A DNA stretch of 64,000 nucleotides from Agrobacterium sp. RAC06. Lineage in GTDB: Bacteria > Pseudomonadota > Alphaproteobacteria > Rhizobiales > Rhizobiaceae. The stretch is from contig NZ_CP016499.1 of the NCBI RefSeq assembly GCF_001713475.1, positions 1,240,001 to 1,304,000 of the forward strand, in the 5' to 3' direction. The notes below the pieces were generated by a model. It searched no databases, had not been told where the DNA came from, and worked only from the letters and a program-made list of their open reading frames with translations. Position numbers and translations under genes: made by a program. This document shows, in pieces, positions 1 through 9,009 of the stretch (position 1 is its first letter; each line of letters begins with the position of its first letter).

Positions 1-176
1 AGGATCGGAACCGTCTTTGAGAACCCGCCCTCGATTGTTGGGATCGCCGTGAAGGCGAGCGGCCGCTCCTCGAATACAAGGCCCTTGTGGTGGAGGGCCA
101 TCACGGTCTTCCAGCAATGGGGCGAGAAAGGACGCGCGGCATCGGCGCCGCACAGCGAATAGAGGGTCATCGTCAT
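1..176 (-). CDS. Glutathione S-transferase family protein, N-terminal fragment (cut by window edge)
   Basis: The reading frame enters the window from the left edge; only the first 58 codons are visible. The start is the ATG at 176, with GGAG about six bases upstream; a second in-frame ATG lies two codons later. The visible N-terminus (MTMTLYSLCGADAARPFSPH, then a WKTVMALHHKGL helix and TVP) looks like the thioredoxin-fold glutathione-binding half of a GST: first beta strand, a loop with small polar residues, an alpha-1 helix, and a valine-proline near the cis-Pro position. It is transcribed divergently from the DinB-fold gene at 312. Family assignment is reasonable; the substrate is unknown. 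Confidence 0.75.
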   Translation of the reverse strand, partial: MTMTLYSLCGADAARPFSPHCWKTVMALHHKGLVFEERPLAFTAIPTIEGGFSKTVPI

Positions 177-311
177 CGGGATCTCCTAGGTTCGCACCAA
201 AAAAGCCGATCACGGGGCCGGATGCAAATCAGCATTTTTCATGGAACCCATAACCCCCATTTCGGTCGAAGCCGGCTAGACTGGATGCAGGACCACAATC
301 AGGAGCGTACC

Positions 312-818
312 ATGCAGAACTATCAGATGCTCGCGGACTACAATGCTTGGGCCAACAGGCTGCTTTATTCTGCTGTCGCAGACCTCTCGACCGAAGAGCT
401 CCACCGCGACACCGGCGCCTTCTTCGGATCAATCTTCGCCACGCTCAGCCACATCCTGACCGCAGACCGGATCTGGCTGAACCGGTTCACCGGCGAAGGC
501 CCGATGCCCCGCTCCCTGGATGAGCGCCCCTATGATGACTTCGAGGATCTGCGGGCCGCTCGGCTGGAAGAAGACACGCGGATCATCCGTTATGCGCAGA
601 GCCTGACTGCGGAGCGGCTGAATAGCGACTTCAGCTACACGCCGGTCACATCGCCGGAACGCGTAAGCCATAAGCTCTGGCCGGCCCTCACCCATGTCTT
701 CAACCACCAGACCCACCATCGTGGGCAGGTTCATGCCGGATTGACCGGACTGGGCAAGCCGAGCCTCAGCCTCGACCTGATCTATTTCGTCCGCAGCCAG
801 GGCCAGCAGTGGCTGTGA
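312..818 (+). CDS. DinB family putative metal-dependent hydrolase/transferase
   Basis: This 168-residue protein belongs to the DinB/YfiT four-helix-bundle superfamily (not DNA polymerase IV). The frame is open well upstream, but I chose ATG 312 because AGGAGCG sits about six bases before it and the upstream residues look non-coding. Three histidines typical of the divalent-metal site are visible: one in LSHILTADRIWL (about residue 47) and two in the HVFNHQTHHRGQVHAGL helix near the C-terminus. The N-terminal MLADYNAWANRLLY is the usual first helix. Known members are thiol-dependent or metal-dependent hydrolases and transferases; the reaction here cannot be inferred. It is a single gene with its own short upstream region. 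Confidence 0.85.
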   Translation: MQNYQMLADYNAWANRLLYSAVADLSTEELHRDTGAFFGSIFATLSHILTADRIWLNRFTGEGPMPRSLDERPYDDFEDLRAARLEEDTRIIRYAQSLTAERLNSDFSYTPVTSPERVSHKLWPALTHVFNHQTHHRGQVHAGLTGLGKPSLSLDLIYFVRSQGQQWL

Positions 819-846
819 GACGCGACAGAGGCCTGACGGGGCTCTA

Positions 847-879
847 AAACGGAAATGGGGCCACGACGATCGTGACCCC
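847..879 (-). terminator. Rho-independent terminator of the chemoreceptor gene
   Basis: Ten-base arms at 857-866 and 870-879 (GGGGCCACGA / TCGTGACCCC, one wobble pair) enclose a 3-base loop. On the minus strand the stem is followed by a T-rich run, matching the end of the minus-strand chemoreceptor gene. It lies in the convergent gap with the DinB-fold gene and may serve both. Confidence 0.6.
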
Positions 880-912
880 AAGTCTTTCGTGCGGATATGG
901 GCTTGGCTGCGG

Positions 913-2505
913 TCAAGCGGCGCGACGGGTTCCGGAACCCGTCTTCGATCCGGTCTTGAACTGCGCCATCAGGTGATCCAGCGTGGTGGCCTCCTGGACG
1001 AGTTGCTGGATCGCAGCGCTTGACTCCTCCACCATCGCAGCATTCCGCTGGGTGTTCTTGTCGATGTGCCCGACCGCCTGATCAATCTCGACAAGGCCCT
1101 GTGCCTGGGTCTTGGCACCATCGATGATCTTGGAGATCTCGTGGCTGATCGACTGAACCTCGGTCGCGATCGTGCTCAAAGCCTCGCCGGCCTGGTCGAC
1201 CAGTGACACACCGTTGCGCACTTCTTCCCCGGATGCGTTGATGAGGGTCTTTATCTCCTTCGCTGCATTGGCGGAGCGCTGAGCGAGTTCGCGGACCTCC
1301 TGTGCGACGACGGCAAAACCCTTTCCGGCCTCACCGGCACGCGCCGCTTCGACGCCGGCGTTCAGCGCCAGAAGATTGGTCTGGAAGGCAATCTCGTCGA
1401 TGACGCCGATGATGTTCGAAATGGACTGCGACGACTGCTCGATACGGCTCATGGCAGAGACCGCGTCGGTTACGATCGTGCCGGATCGTTCCGCACCCAT
1501 CCTTGCCTGGTTGACCAACTTGCCGACCGAATCCGCGACAGACGCGGTTTCCTTCACTGTGGCCATCACGCTGGACAGCGCGCTCGCGGTTTCCTCGACC
1601 GACGCGGCCTGGCGCTCGCTGCGGGCGGAGAGATCGTTGTTGGCCTGGCCGATCTGGCCCGTACCGTTGCGGAGAACTGAGGCCACCTGACCGACCTGAG
1701 AAACGACGACTTCGAGCTTCTGCACGGAGGCATTGAAGGACGTGCGCAGCTCATCAAGCGGGCCTGAGAAGGCGCTGTCGATGCGGTAGGAGAGGTCCCC
1801 TTCCGCCAGCTTCTGCAGCGATCTGGCCAGTTCGGAAACGGCGTAGTCCACCGCTTCGGCTTCCCGCGCCTTTTCCGCTTCCCGCTTGCGGCGGTCGGCA
1901 TCGGCAGCGGCATCGGTTCGCTTGACGTGATCGGCCATCTCTACGGCCTCGCGCTCGGCAGCGACTGCATCGGCAACAGCCTTGTCGGAGACATCGAATG
2001 CCTTGACGACGGCCGAGGTCAGAGCGATCAGGACGATGCTCTGGACGATCAGCACCACCGCATGCAGGACGACGCGCGAGAAGTCGGAATCACCCGGGAA
2101 GACCGCCAGCGGCATCGCAACATACAGCAGCAGATGGTGGACCGCGACGAGCGCGGCGTAGCCGATAATCGCCTTCCAATCGATCCAGGCGGCACAGATC
2201 GCCAGGCTCGCGAAGAAGTACATGTGGATGTCGATTTGGAGCGGCGAGCCCTGGAAGGCGAAAACGAGAATAGCGACCGTCGCCGCATTCGCCATGGAGG
2301 TAACCATGCGGGTGGTCGCGCCGGTACGATCCCTTGTCCACAAGAGTGTGGCCGGCACCAACAGGGCGAGAGTGGCCAGGATCATGGTCCAGTCGACACC
2401 TTGCTCGCGGACGAGATTGCGGATGACGATCAGGGCAAAGTTGATCCAGAGCAGTCCGACGATGCCGTAGGAGATCCTGTCTCTGAGCTTATTCAGTTCA
2501 TTCAT
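913..2505 (-). CDS. Methyl-accepting chemotaxis protein with six-helix membrane-embedded sensor
   Basis: A 530-residue chemoreceptor. About the first 170 residues form roughly six hydrophobic helices with almost no periplasmic loop, including [10 protein letters not shown] and [10 protein letters not shown] with paired histidines, so ligand sensing is probably within the membrane. A HAMP-like segment ([13 protein letters not shown]) and the cytoplasmic signalling domain follow; the hairpin tip [20 protein letters not shown] is intact, so it should couple to CheA/CheW. No C-terminal CheR-docking pentapeptide is seen. An upstream in-frame ATG at 2526 exists, but I chose 2505 because AAGGA precedes it and its ATGA overlaps the stop of the upstream small gene, indicating translational coupling. 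Ligand unknown. Confidence 0.9.
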   Translation of the reverse strand: MNELNKLRDRISYGIVGLLWINFALIVIRNLVREQGVDWTMILATLALLVPATLLWTRDRTGATTRMVTSMANAATVAILVFAFQGSPLQIDIHMYFFASLAICAAWIDWKAIIGYAALVAVHHLLLYVAMPLAVFPGDSDFSRVVLHAVVLIVQSIVLIALTSAVVKAFDVSDKAVADAVAAEREAVEMADHVKRTDAAADADRRKREAEKAREAEAVDYAVSELARSLQKLAEGDLSYRIDSAFSGPLDELRTSFNASVQKLEVVVSQVGQVASVLRNGTGQIGQANNDLSARSERQAASVEETASALSSVMATVKETASVADSVGKLVNQARMGAERSGTIVTDAVSAMSRIEQSSQSISNIIGVIDEIAFQTNLLALNAGVEAARAGEAGKGFAVVAQEVRELAQRSANAAKEIKTLINASGEEVRNGVSLVDQAGEALSTIATEVQSISHEISKIIDGAKTQAQGLVEIDQAVGHIDKNTQRNAAMVEESSAAIQQLVQEATTLDHLMAQFKTGSKTGSGTRRAA

Positions 2506-2801
2506 GTGTTCATTCCTTGCAGGCAACCAAGCGCCAGATCATGGTTGATGACGAGCAAAGCGCCCGCATCGAGAAGCCGCTCCGGAAAATCCGGAGCCTG
2601 CGAATAAGCGACCGACATCCACGGGACGCTTCCAGCCCAGACGAAAGCACCGTCAGCACGGTCGATGACTGCCATCGAACCCGCCGCATGTGCCGCGGGT
2701 GAGGTTACAACGAGGACGAAGGGGCCGGACGGCCTTGCCGCTATGACAGCGACAACGGCGACCGCCAGCGAGAAGTAGACAGCGGGAATAAGGGACTTCA
2801 T
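2502..2801 (-). CDS. Small membrane-anchored or secreted protein coupled to the chemoreceptor
   Basis: A 99-residue hypothetical protein. Residues 5-22 ([18 protein letters not shown]) form one hydrophobic helix or signal anchor, followed by a compact soluble part of about 75 residues with no recognised motif. ATG 2801 is the start that places the hydrophobic segment at the N-terminus. Its TGA overlaps the ATG of the chemoreceptor (ATGA), so the two are probably made from one transcript at linked rates. I infer a possible accessory or co-sensor role for that receptor; nothing in the sequence proves it. Resemblance to small proteins preceding receptors in other rhizobia is from memory and not checked. 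Confidence 0.7.
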   Translation of the reverse strand: MKSLIPAVYFSLAVAVVAVIAARPSGPFVLVVTSPAAHAAGSMAVIDRADGAFVWAGSVPWMSVAYSQAPDFPERLLDAGALLVINHDLALGCLQGMNT

Positions 2802-3089
2802 GGTGCCTACGTATGTTCGCCGGTCGAGTGCTGAGAAGGCTCTTCCCCAGCTGGTTTTCAGAGCATCAGCAAACCACAAACATCTCTAAAATATAATTAA
2901 CCGAAGGGCGGAACCCGCTCATATTTCGGGCAATTCCGCTTTAGCAAAAGGCAAAAGGGAAGTCCCTGAAACAGGCCTTTGCCTTAACCGTTTCGTATGT
3001 GGTGCCGTGTTACGAGACCACAATTCTGCGGGAATAGTTCCGGCCTCCCACAGACCAAGCGCAACTCATCGGATGATCAGGACAAATTG
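2802..3089. other. Divergent intergenic region with AT-rich core and imperfect hairpin
   Basis: This 288-base gap separates the minus-strand small protein from the plus-strand GGDEF-like gene and must hold both promoters. A strikingly AT-rich stretch around 2886-2900 (AAAATATAATTAA) could supply -10 elements in either direction. An interrupted hairpin lies at 2908-2939 (arms GCGGAACCCG and CGGG-CAA-TTCCGC). I could not assign convincing -35/-10 pairs. Confidence 0.35.
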
Positions 3090-4112
3090 ATGAGCGGAAT
3101 TGCAGACGATCTCCAGAAGATCACGGTCTTCATGCTGAAACATCAGATCGCCGGGATCCCCCGCAACTTCGAACTGGTTCATGAAGCCTTTGCCGGCAGC
3201 AAATCGGATCTTGCGCGTGAGCTTGCAGCCCTTGGATCCCGTCCGACGCAATCGGCGCTCGACCAACTCGGCCTCAAGCACCGGCTTGCCGGCCATTGCG
3301 GCGTCTCGGCGGAACGCTTGCAGGACGAAACGCTGAAAACGCTGAAACGGCTCAGCGACCAACTGTCGCTCGGACTGACCCAGAAGCGCGCTTTCACGAA
3401 CTCGGTGGAAGGCGTCATCCGCTCGATCCGCGAGGATGTCACCGTCGGTATCGACCAGTTGCTCGGGGAGTTGGATCTGCTCTCCTCGATTGCCGGGGAC
3501 ATGATCAAGGCGGAAACCGCGCTGGCATCAGATGTTGCCGAGGGGCTGGACAGTCTGAATGCCGCAGACCGGGCCATTCGCGCAGCGCAGGCTGCGATGA
3601 AACGGGACCATCTGACCGGCCTCGCCAACCGGATCAGCTTCATCCAGACGCTGGAGGACGCCCATTCGGCCTCCTCGGCGGCCAAGCCGAGCGCGCTTGT
3701 GCTGATCGAAGTCCTCGATCTTCCCGGACTGCAGCACCAGTATGGCGACGAAGCGGTCAGCAAGCTCATCCGTGGTCTGGCGACGATCTTCCGCAAGGCG
3801 ATCAAGAAGCACGACTTCATCGCCCGCATCGAGGCCGACACCTTTGCCTTCGTCTTCCAAGGCATCAACGCCGACGAGGCACACATCATCGCCGAACGGC
3901 TGTTCACGACGGCGGATAACAATCTCGTCTTCGCTTCCGAGACCTCGCCGGGTTCCGGCGGCCTGCCACTCGCGATCGGTCACGCCATGGCACACGAAGC
4001 CGCCGATCCGACAAGCTGGCTCGCCATTGCCAAGACCGCCACGATATTGGCACGGCAAAACCCGCGCCAGCCGATCATCGGCTACAAGCCCGGACAGCGC
4101 CAGGTCGCCTGA
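3090..4112 (+). CDS. Degenerate GGDEF domain protein, probably not a diguanylate cyclase
   Basis: A 340-residue soluble protein with no signal or membrane segment. Residues 1-165 are mostly helical and unrecognised; residues 171-335 form a GGDEF fold beginning with RDHLTGLANR. The catalytic loop that should read GG[D/E]EF is IEADTF (about 247-252), and the metal-binding Asp of the first strand is not clearly kept (VLIEVLDL). Cyclase activity is therefore unlikely; a role as nucleotide receptor or protein-interaction module is inference. Start ATG 3090 was chosen over an upstream in-frame ATG at 2997 because a GATCAGGA-like site precedes it and the upstream residues are compositionally unlike the protein. 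Confidence 0.8.
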   Translation: MSGIADDLQKITVFMLKHQIAGIPRNFELVHEAFAGSKSDLARELAALGSRPTQSALDQLGLKHRLAGHCGVSAERLQDETLKTLKRLSDQLSLGLTQKRAFTNSVEGVIRSIREDVTVGIDQLLGELDLLSSIAGDMIKAETALASDVAEGLDSLNAADRAIRAAQAAMKRDHLTGLANRISFIQTLEDAHSASSAAKPSALVLIEVLDLPGLQHQYGDEAVSKLIRGLATIFRKAIKKHDFIARIEADTFAFVFQGINADEAHIIAERLFTTADNNLVFASETSPGSGGLPLAIGHAMAHEAADPTSWLAIAKTATILARQNPRQPIIGYKPGQRQVA

Positions 4113-4189
4113 CGAGATCGCCCGGCAGGCCCGACCGGGCGCCCTCGCCCGCTTGCCTTTGGCCGTGACATCGGCCAAAAGCCAGAACC

Positions 4190-6079
4190 ATGATCACGAT
4201 CAACGATATCTCCGCCCGCATCGCAGGCCGCCTGCTCATCGACCACGCCAGCGTCGCGCTGCCGGCCGGGACCAAGGCTGGCCTTGTCGGCAAGAATGGT
4301 GCGGGCAAATCGACGTTGTTCCGTATCATCACGGGCGATCTGGCCTCCGAAAGCGGCAATATCTCGATCCCGAAGAATGCACGCATCGGCCAGGTCGCGC
4401 AGGAAGCGCCGGGAACGGAAGACTCGCTGATCTCCATCGTGCTTGCCGCAGACAAGGAGCGCGCAGCCCTGCTCGTAGAGGCAGAGACGGCGACGGATCC
4501 GCATCGCATTGCCGAAATCCAGACACGGCTTGCCGATATCGGCGCGCATTCGGCGGAAGCGCGTGCGGCGACCATTCTCTCCGGCCTCGGTTTCGACCAC
4601 GAGGCGCAGTTGCGCCCGGCCTCGTCCTTCTCCGGCGGCTGGCGCATGCGCGTGGCGCTCGCCTCGGTGCTCTTCGCCGAGCCGGATCTGCTGTTGCTCG
4701 ACGAACCGACCAACTATCTCGACCTTGAAGGCACACTCTGGCTTGAGGACTATGTGCGGCGCTATCCGCACACGGTCATCATCATCAGCCATGACCGGGA
4801 TCTCCTGAACACCGCCGTCAACTCGATCATCCATCTCGACCAGCAGAAGCTCACGCTCTATCGCGGCGGCTATGACAGCTTCGAACGGCAGAAGGCCGAG
4901 AACGACGAATTGCAGATGAAGGCCAAGGCGAAGAACGACGCCGCGCGCAAGCATCTGCAGAGCTTCATCGACCGCTTCCGCGCCAAGGCGACCAAGGCCA
5001 AGCAGGCCCAGAGCCGCATCAAGGCGCTGGAGCGCATGGGGACGGTTGCCGCCGTCATCGAGGACCATGTCCATCCGATCACCTTCCCGAAGCCTGAAAA
5101 GCAGCCGGCCTCGCCGATCGTTGCGATCTCGGGCGGCGTGGTCGGCTACGAGCCGGGCAAAGCGATCCTGAAGAACCTCAACCTGCGCATCGACAACGAT
5201 GACCGCATCGCGCTTCTCGGTTCGAACGGCAACGGCAAGTCGACCTTCGCCAAATTCATTTCCGGACGTCTGGAAGCCCAGGGCGGCCAGCTGAAGACGG
5301 CATCGAGCCTGAAGATCGGCTTTTTCGCCCAGCACCAGCTTGACGACCTCATCCCGAACGAGAGCCCGGTTGCCCATGTGCGCCGGCTGATGCCGCTGGA
5401 GCCGGAAGCCAAGGTGCGTGCCCGCGTCGCGCAGATGGGGCTTGCAACCGAAAAGATGGAGACGGCTGCCAAGGATCTCTCGGGCGGCGAGAAGGCGCGC
5501 CTGCTGATGGGGCTTGCCGCCTTCCACGCCCCGAACCTCCTGATCCTCGACGAGCCGACGAACCACCTCGACATCGACAGCCGCAAGGCGTTGATCGAGG
5601 CGCTCAACGACTATGAGGGCGCCGTTATCCTGATCAGCCATGATCGCCACTTGATCGAGGCGACCGTCGACCGGCTCTGGCTTGTGAACAACGGCACGGT
5701 CACCAGCTTCGACGGCGACATGGAAGAGTATCGCTCGCTGATCATCGCCTCGGGCAAGAAGCCGGTGGAGAAGGACAAGGGCGACGGCGGCGCTGATACC
5801 GTCAACAAGGCCGAGCAACGCAAGGCGGCTGCCGACAGGCGCGCGAGCCTTGCACCACTCAAGAAAAAGATCAACGAAGTCGAGGCCTTGACGAAGAAGC
5901 TGGAGACTTTGATTCAGGCGCTCGACAAGGAGCTTGCCGATCCGGCTCTCTATGAGAAGGCGCCGGCCAAGGCGGCCGAGAAGGCCAAGCAGCGCGGAGA
6001 AGCGGCGGCAAAGCTTTCGGCAGCGGAAGAGCAATGGCTGGAGCTGTCCACCGAATACGAAGAGGGCATGGCGGGCTGA
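4190..6079 (+). CDS. ABC-F family ATPase (Uup/EttA-like translation or ribosome factor)
   Basis: 629 residues with two ABC ATPase domains and no membrane segments, the hallmark of ABC-F proteins that act on the ribosome. First domain: Walker A GKNGAGKST at 34-42, signature FSGGWRMRVALA near 147, Walker B LLLLDEPTNYLD near 167. A charged inter-domain linker at about 240-300 corresponds to the P-site tRNA-interacting motif. Second domain: Walker A GSNGNGKST at 344-352, signature LSGGEKARLLMG, Walker B LLILDEPTNHLD. A C-terminal coiled-coil extension (about 550-629), rich in Lys, Glu and Ala, resembles the Uup type. Subfamily assignment is tentative; resistance function is not implied. Confidence 0.92.
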   Translation: MITINDISARIAGRLLIDHASVALPAGTKAGLVGKNGAGKSTLFRIITGDLASESGNISIPKNARIGQVAQEAPGTEDSLISIVLAADKERAALLVEAETATDPHRIAEIQTRLADIGAHSAEARAATILSGLGFDHEAQLRPASSFSGGWRMRVALASVLFAEPDLLLLDEPTNYLDLEGTLWLEDYVRRYPHTVIIISHDRDLLNTAVNSIIHLDQQKLTLYRGGYDSFERQKAENDELQMKAKAKNDAARKHLQSFIDRFRAKATKAKQAQSRIKALERMGTVAAVIEDHVHPITFPKPEKQPASPIVAISGGVVGYEPGKAILKNLNLRIDNDDRIALLGSNGNGKSTFAKFISGRLEAQGGQLKTASSLKIGFFAQHQLDDLIPNESPVAHVRRLMPLEPEAKVRARVAQMGLATEKMETAAKDLSGGEKARLLMGLAAFHAPNLLILDEPTNHLDIDSRKALIEALNDYEGAVILISHDRHLIEATVDRLWLVNNGTVTSFDGDMEEYRSLIIASGKKPVEKDKGDGGADTVNKAEQRKAAADRRASLAPLKKKINEVEALTKKLETLIQALDKELADPALYEKAPAKAAEKAKQRGEAAAKLSAAEEQWLELSTEYEEGMAG

Positions 6080-6517
6080 CCGTTGGCCTTACCTCTTTGC
6101 AACCCGAAGCAGTCTAAACCCGCCTACGAGGCGGCAAGGCCCAAATCGTACGAATTTGGTTGTAATCCATAGCGTTCCCATTGTTTTCTTATAATATTTA
6201 AATCAGAAAATCGTGATGTTGCGCAACTCAGGCGCGATTTTTAGTAAACTTTTAAATTCCAGACCACATCATTCCCGCGAGTTAGTTCAGCCTACTTCAA
6301 TCCAAAGTGCATTTCGTACCCATCGTCAGCCTTCTGGCCGGATGACTGTGCGCAAACGTTTTTGTCCCCGACGGGCCCCTCCGTTGCCGGGAATTGCGAA
6401 GCTGTGCGCGGAACGATCTGCACACCTGAGAAGCGCCTCGGTGATGCAACCGGGGCTCCCCCTCCCCGCGATCCATGCCATGAGGGCACGGACCCGGAGT
6501 GAACGGAAAGCTGCGGA
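6080..6517. other. 438-base intergenic region upstream of the second chemoreceptor
   Basis: No convincing gene. A small hairpin (CCGCC/GGCGG, 6120-6134) lies near the end of the ABC-F gene. A perfect TATAAT at 6190-6195 within an AT-rich tract is a candidate -10 for the chemoreceptor, but no good -35 at normal spacing was found. Just after it, AAAATCG (6207-6213) and CGATTTT (6235-6241) flank the 8-base palindrome TTGCGCAA, a possible operator or hairpin. The rest, 6250-6517, shows nothing I can assign. Confidence 0.4.
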
Positions 6518-8470
6518 ATGTCGACGAAACCCCTGTCCATCAAAGCCTCGCTGCTCGGGGCCTTCATGCTTCTACTTGCCCTTCTCGTCGTCCAGGGTGG
6601 CTTTGCCCTCTGGTCGATGAATGGTGTCTTTTCCAATGTCCAGCGACTGGCGCAAGGCTCGGTACCGGTCGTCGACATCACCAACCGCCTGAATATCTCC
6701 ATTGCCAACCTGCGTGCCTTGCAGACGCGGCATATACTGAGCACGACCCCGGAGACGCTTGCTGCAGCCGACGCGGCAGTTGCCAAAGAGGTCGATAAAT
6801 TGAGGGACCGGATGGCGCGCTATGAGGCAATGATCACACTTCCGCAGGAAAGGCCCGCTTTCGAAGGATTCAAGGCCAGCGCCGAAAACTATCTTATCGC
6901 AGGCGACCGCATGATCGAACTTTCGCGCACCGGCGACAAGGCTGCCGCTGCGGCGTTGCTCACGGGGGAAATGGTTGTCGCCTATGACGAGATGGATGGC
7001 TATGCAGACACATTCCGCGACGCCAATGTCGATGCGGCTGCCGCGATGTTCGAAGAAAGCGCCAGCAGTTTCCGTCTCTCGCTTCTGAGCAATGCCGCGA
7101 TCCTGGTTGTCGGTGCGCTGGCCGGCATTGCCGCCATGATCTTTGTCGCGCGCGGCGTTACCAAACCGATCGAACGCATGACACGGATCATGGGGCGCCT
7201 CGCCCGCAACGAGTTCGATGTCGAGATCGCCTATCTCGAACGGCAGAACGAGATCGGTGACATGGCGCGTGCCGTCGATGTGTTCAAGCAGAACGGTCTT
7301 CGGGTGCGGAAAATGAACGCGCAGGAGCACCGGATGAAGCAGCGCTGCGACGAGTTGCAGGAAAGCATCGGCCAGGTTTGTGCTGCGGCCATTGCCGGCG
7401 ACTTCTCCCAACGGATCGATCGCGATTTCGAGTTCCCGGATCTCAATGCCTTCGCAAGCTCGATGAACGACCTGGTGCGCTCGATCGACAACGGCCTTGC
7501 GGAAACACGGCGCGTCATCGCCGGTCTGTCCGATGGCGATCTGACCGATACCATGCGCGGCGAATTCAACGGCGCCTTTGCGGAACTGCAGGGCAATGTG
7601 AACGGCACGATGCAGGTTCTCAGAACCGTCGTCGCCGAGGTTCGTACCTCAATCGATCAGATCCGCTCCGGATCGGGCGAGTTGCGTTATGCCTCCGACG
7701 ACCTTGCCAAACGCACAGAACAGCAGGCGGCCGCACTTGAGCAGACCTCGTCTGCACTCGAGGAAATCACCGCAGCGGTCCGGCAATCGACCGACACGGC
7801 GCTTCAGGCGACCCGCATGGTCGACGAGGCGCGCCGCAGCACCGAGGAATCGAGTTCTGTCGTCGGCGACGCGGTCGCGGCGATGGGACGGATCGAGCAG
7901 GCGTCAGGCGAGATCGGCCAGATCATCAATGTGATCGACGAAATCGCCTTCCAGACCAATCTTCTCGCCCTCAACGCCGGCGTCGAGGCGGCGCGGGCGG
8001 GTGAGGCTGGCAAGGGCTTTGCCGTCGTTGCCCAGGAGGTCCGGGAACTCGCCCAGCGTTCGGCAGGTGCGGCCAAGGACATCAAGGCGCTGATCACCAA
8101 GTCGGGCGAGGAAGTCGGGATCGGCGTGCGCCTTGTGACGGCAACCGGGGATGCGCTGTCGCGGATCAGGGACCATGTCATGCATATCAACCAGTCGGTT
8201 CACCAGATCGCGGCAGCGGCCAGGGAACAGTCCCACAAGCTCCATGAGGTCAATACCGCCGTCGGCCAGATGGACCAGTTCACACAGCGCAATGCTGCGA
8301 TGGTGGAGGAGACGACCGCCAGCACCAACAGGCTGGCCGATGATGCCGTCAACCTGTCGCACCTGATCAGCCACTTCAAGCTCGAGACCGCCTCGTCCCG
8401 GGCACGATCATCGCTGCCCGCGGCAAACGACACTGGGAACGGGCTGCGAAGAGCAGCAGCCACGCGGTGA
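6518..8470 (+). CDS. Methyl-accepting chemotaxis protein with periplasmic four-helix-bundle sensor
   Basis: A 650-residue transmembrane chemoreceptor. TM1 is at about 10-32, a mostly helical periplasmic domain at 33-188 (four-helix-bundle type), TM2 at about 189-211, and HAMP at 212-265. A second HAMP-like unit follows ([20 protein letters not shown]), then the signalling domain with intact tip ([20 protein letters not shown]). The C-terminus lacks a CheR-tethering pentapeptide. ATG 6518 gives an N-terminus of normal MCP form. It is monocistronic, with a long upstream region and a strong terminator. No che genes are nearby, so it presumably joins arrays encoded elsewhere. Ligand unknown. Confidence 0.92.
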   Translation: MSTKPLSIKASLLGAFMLLLALLVVQGGFALWSMNGVFSNVQRLAQGSVPVVDITNRLNISIANLRALQTRHILSTTPETLAAADAAVAKEVDKLRDRMARYEAMITLPQERPAFEGFKASAENYLIAGDRMIELSRTGDKAAAAALLTGEMVVAYDEMDGYADTFRDANVDAAAAMFEESASSFRLSLLSNAAILVVGALAGIAAMIFVARGVTKPIERMTRIMGRLARNEFDVEIAYLERQNEIGDMARAVDVFKQNGLRVRKMNAQEHRMKQRCDELQESIGQVCAAAIAGDFSQRIDRDFEFPDLNAFASSMNDLVRSIDNGLAETRRVIAGLSDGDLTDTMRGEFNGAFAELQGNVNGTMQVLRTVVAEVRTSIDQIRSGSGELRYASDDLAKRTEQQAAALEQTSSALEEITAAVRQSTDTALQATRMVDEARRSTEESSSVVGDAVAAMGRIEQASGEIGQIINVIDEIAFQTNLLALNAGVEAARAGEAGKGFAVVAQEVRELAQRSAGAAKDIKALITKSGEEVGIGVRLVTATGDALSRIRDHVMHINQSVHQIAAAAREQSHKLHEVNTAVGQMDQFTQRNAAMVEETTASTNRLADDAVNLSHLISHFKLETASSRARSSLPAANDTGNGLRRAAATR

Positions 8471-8493
8471 TCAAGACATCATAGCAAACTGCG

Positions 8494-8520
8494 AAGGGCC
8501 GCCCTGTGGCGGCCCTTCTG
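8494..8520 (+). terminator. Terminator between the second chemoreceptor and holC
   Basis: A perfect 10-base stem (AAGGGCCGCC at 8494-8503, GGCGGCCCTT at 8508-8517) with a CTGT loop. The A and T ends of the stem make it usable in both directions, which fits the convergent genes. Confidence 0.8.
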
Positions 8521-8541
8521 CATTTCTGGCATTCGACGATT

Positions 8542-9009
8542 TCAGGCCTTCTTCTCCCAGCGCCCCTCTGGGCTCTGTTGCCAGTAGGTCAGTGTGTGAC
8601 CCTGGCTCTTCAGCCGTTTCCATTGCGAGCGGGCCCCGTCGAGCTGTTCCGCGTCGTATCCGTCGAAGACGAAGACGACGCGGTCGTAGGGCAGCTCATC
8701 CGGCGGCTCGGCGCCATCGACCAGAAAGCGGACGCTTGCCTGGTTGATGTTTTCGGTACCCGTGGTCAGCAGCACCGGCTGGCGATCCGGCGAGGCGCCG
8801 TCTTCTGTGCCATGTGGCAGAAAACTCTCGTCCCGATAGGTCCAGAGAAGCGCATCGAGCGCATCCCGGCGTTCGGGATCACGCGTCTGGACGGCCACGC
8901 GCCAGCCGCGCTCCACGCTCTTTTCCAGGAGCGGCGGGAGCGCGTCTTCCAGCTTCGATTCCGTCAGATGGTAGAAGAGAACATCGGCCACGGAGGCAGT
9001 CACCGCCAT
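8542..9009 (-). CDS. holC: DNA polymerase III chi subunit
   Basis: 155 residues. The sequence VADVLFYHLTESKLEDALP and later DRVVFVFDGYDAEQLDGAR match the chi subunit of the clamp-loader complex, which links the replicase to SSB. Its ATG shares a base with the TGA of pepA (TGATG), so translation is probably coupled. An alternative GTG start six codons in would give the more compact MADVLFYHL form. The gene follows pepA as in other alphaproteobacteria. E. coli also has the pepA-holC order, which supports the call. Confidence 0.93.
   Translation of the reverse strand: MAVTASVADVLFYHLTESKLEDALPPLLEKSVERGWRVAVQTRDPERRDALDALLWTYRDESFLPHGTEDGASPDRQPVLLTTGTENINQASVRFLVDGAEPPDELPYDRVVFVFDGYDAEQLDGARSQWKRLKSQGHTLTYWQQSPEGRWEKKA

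Noticed and set aside
4082..6034. 650-codon frame antisense to the ABC-F gene
   Set aside because: Shadow of a GC-rich gene; the plus-strand product has every ABC-F motif.
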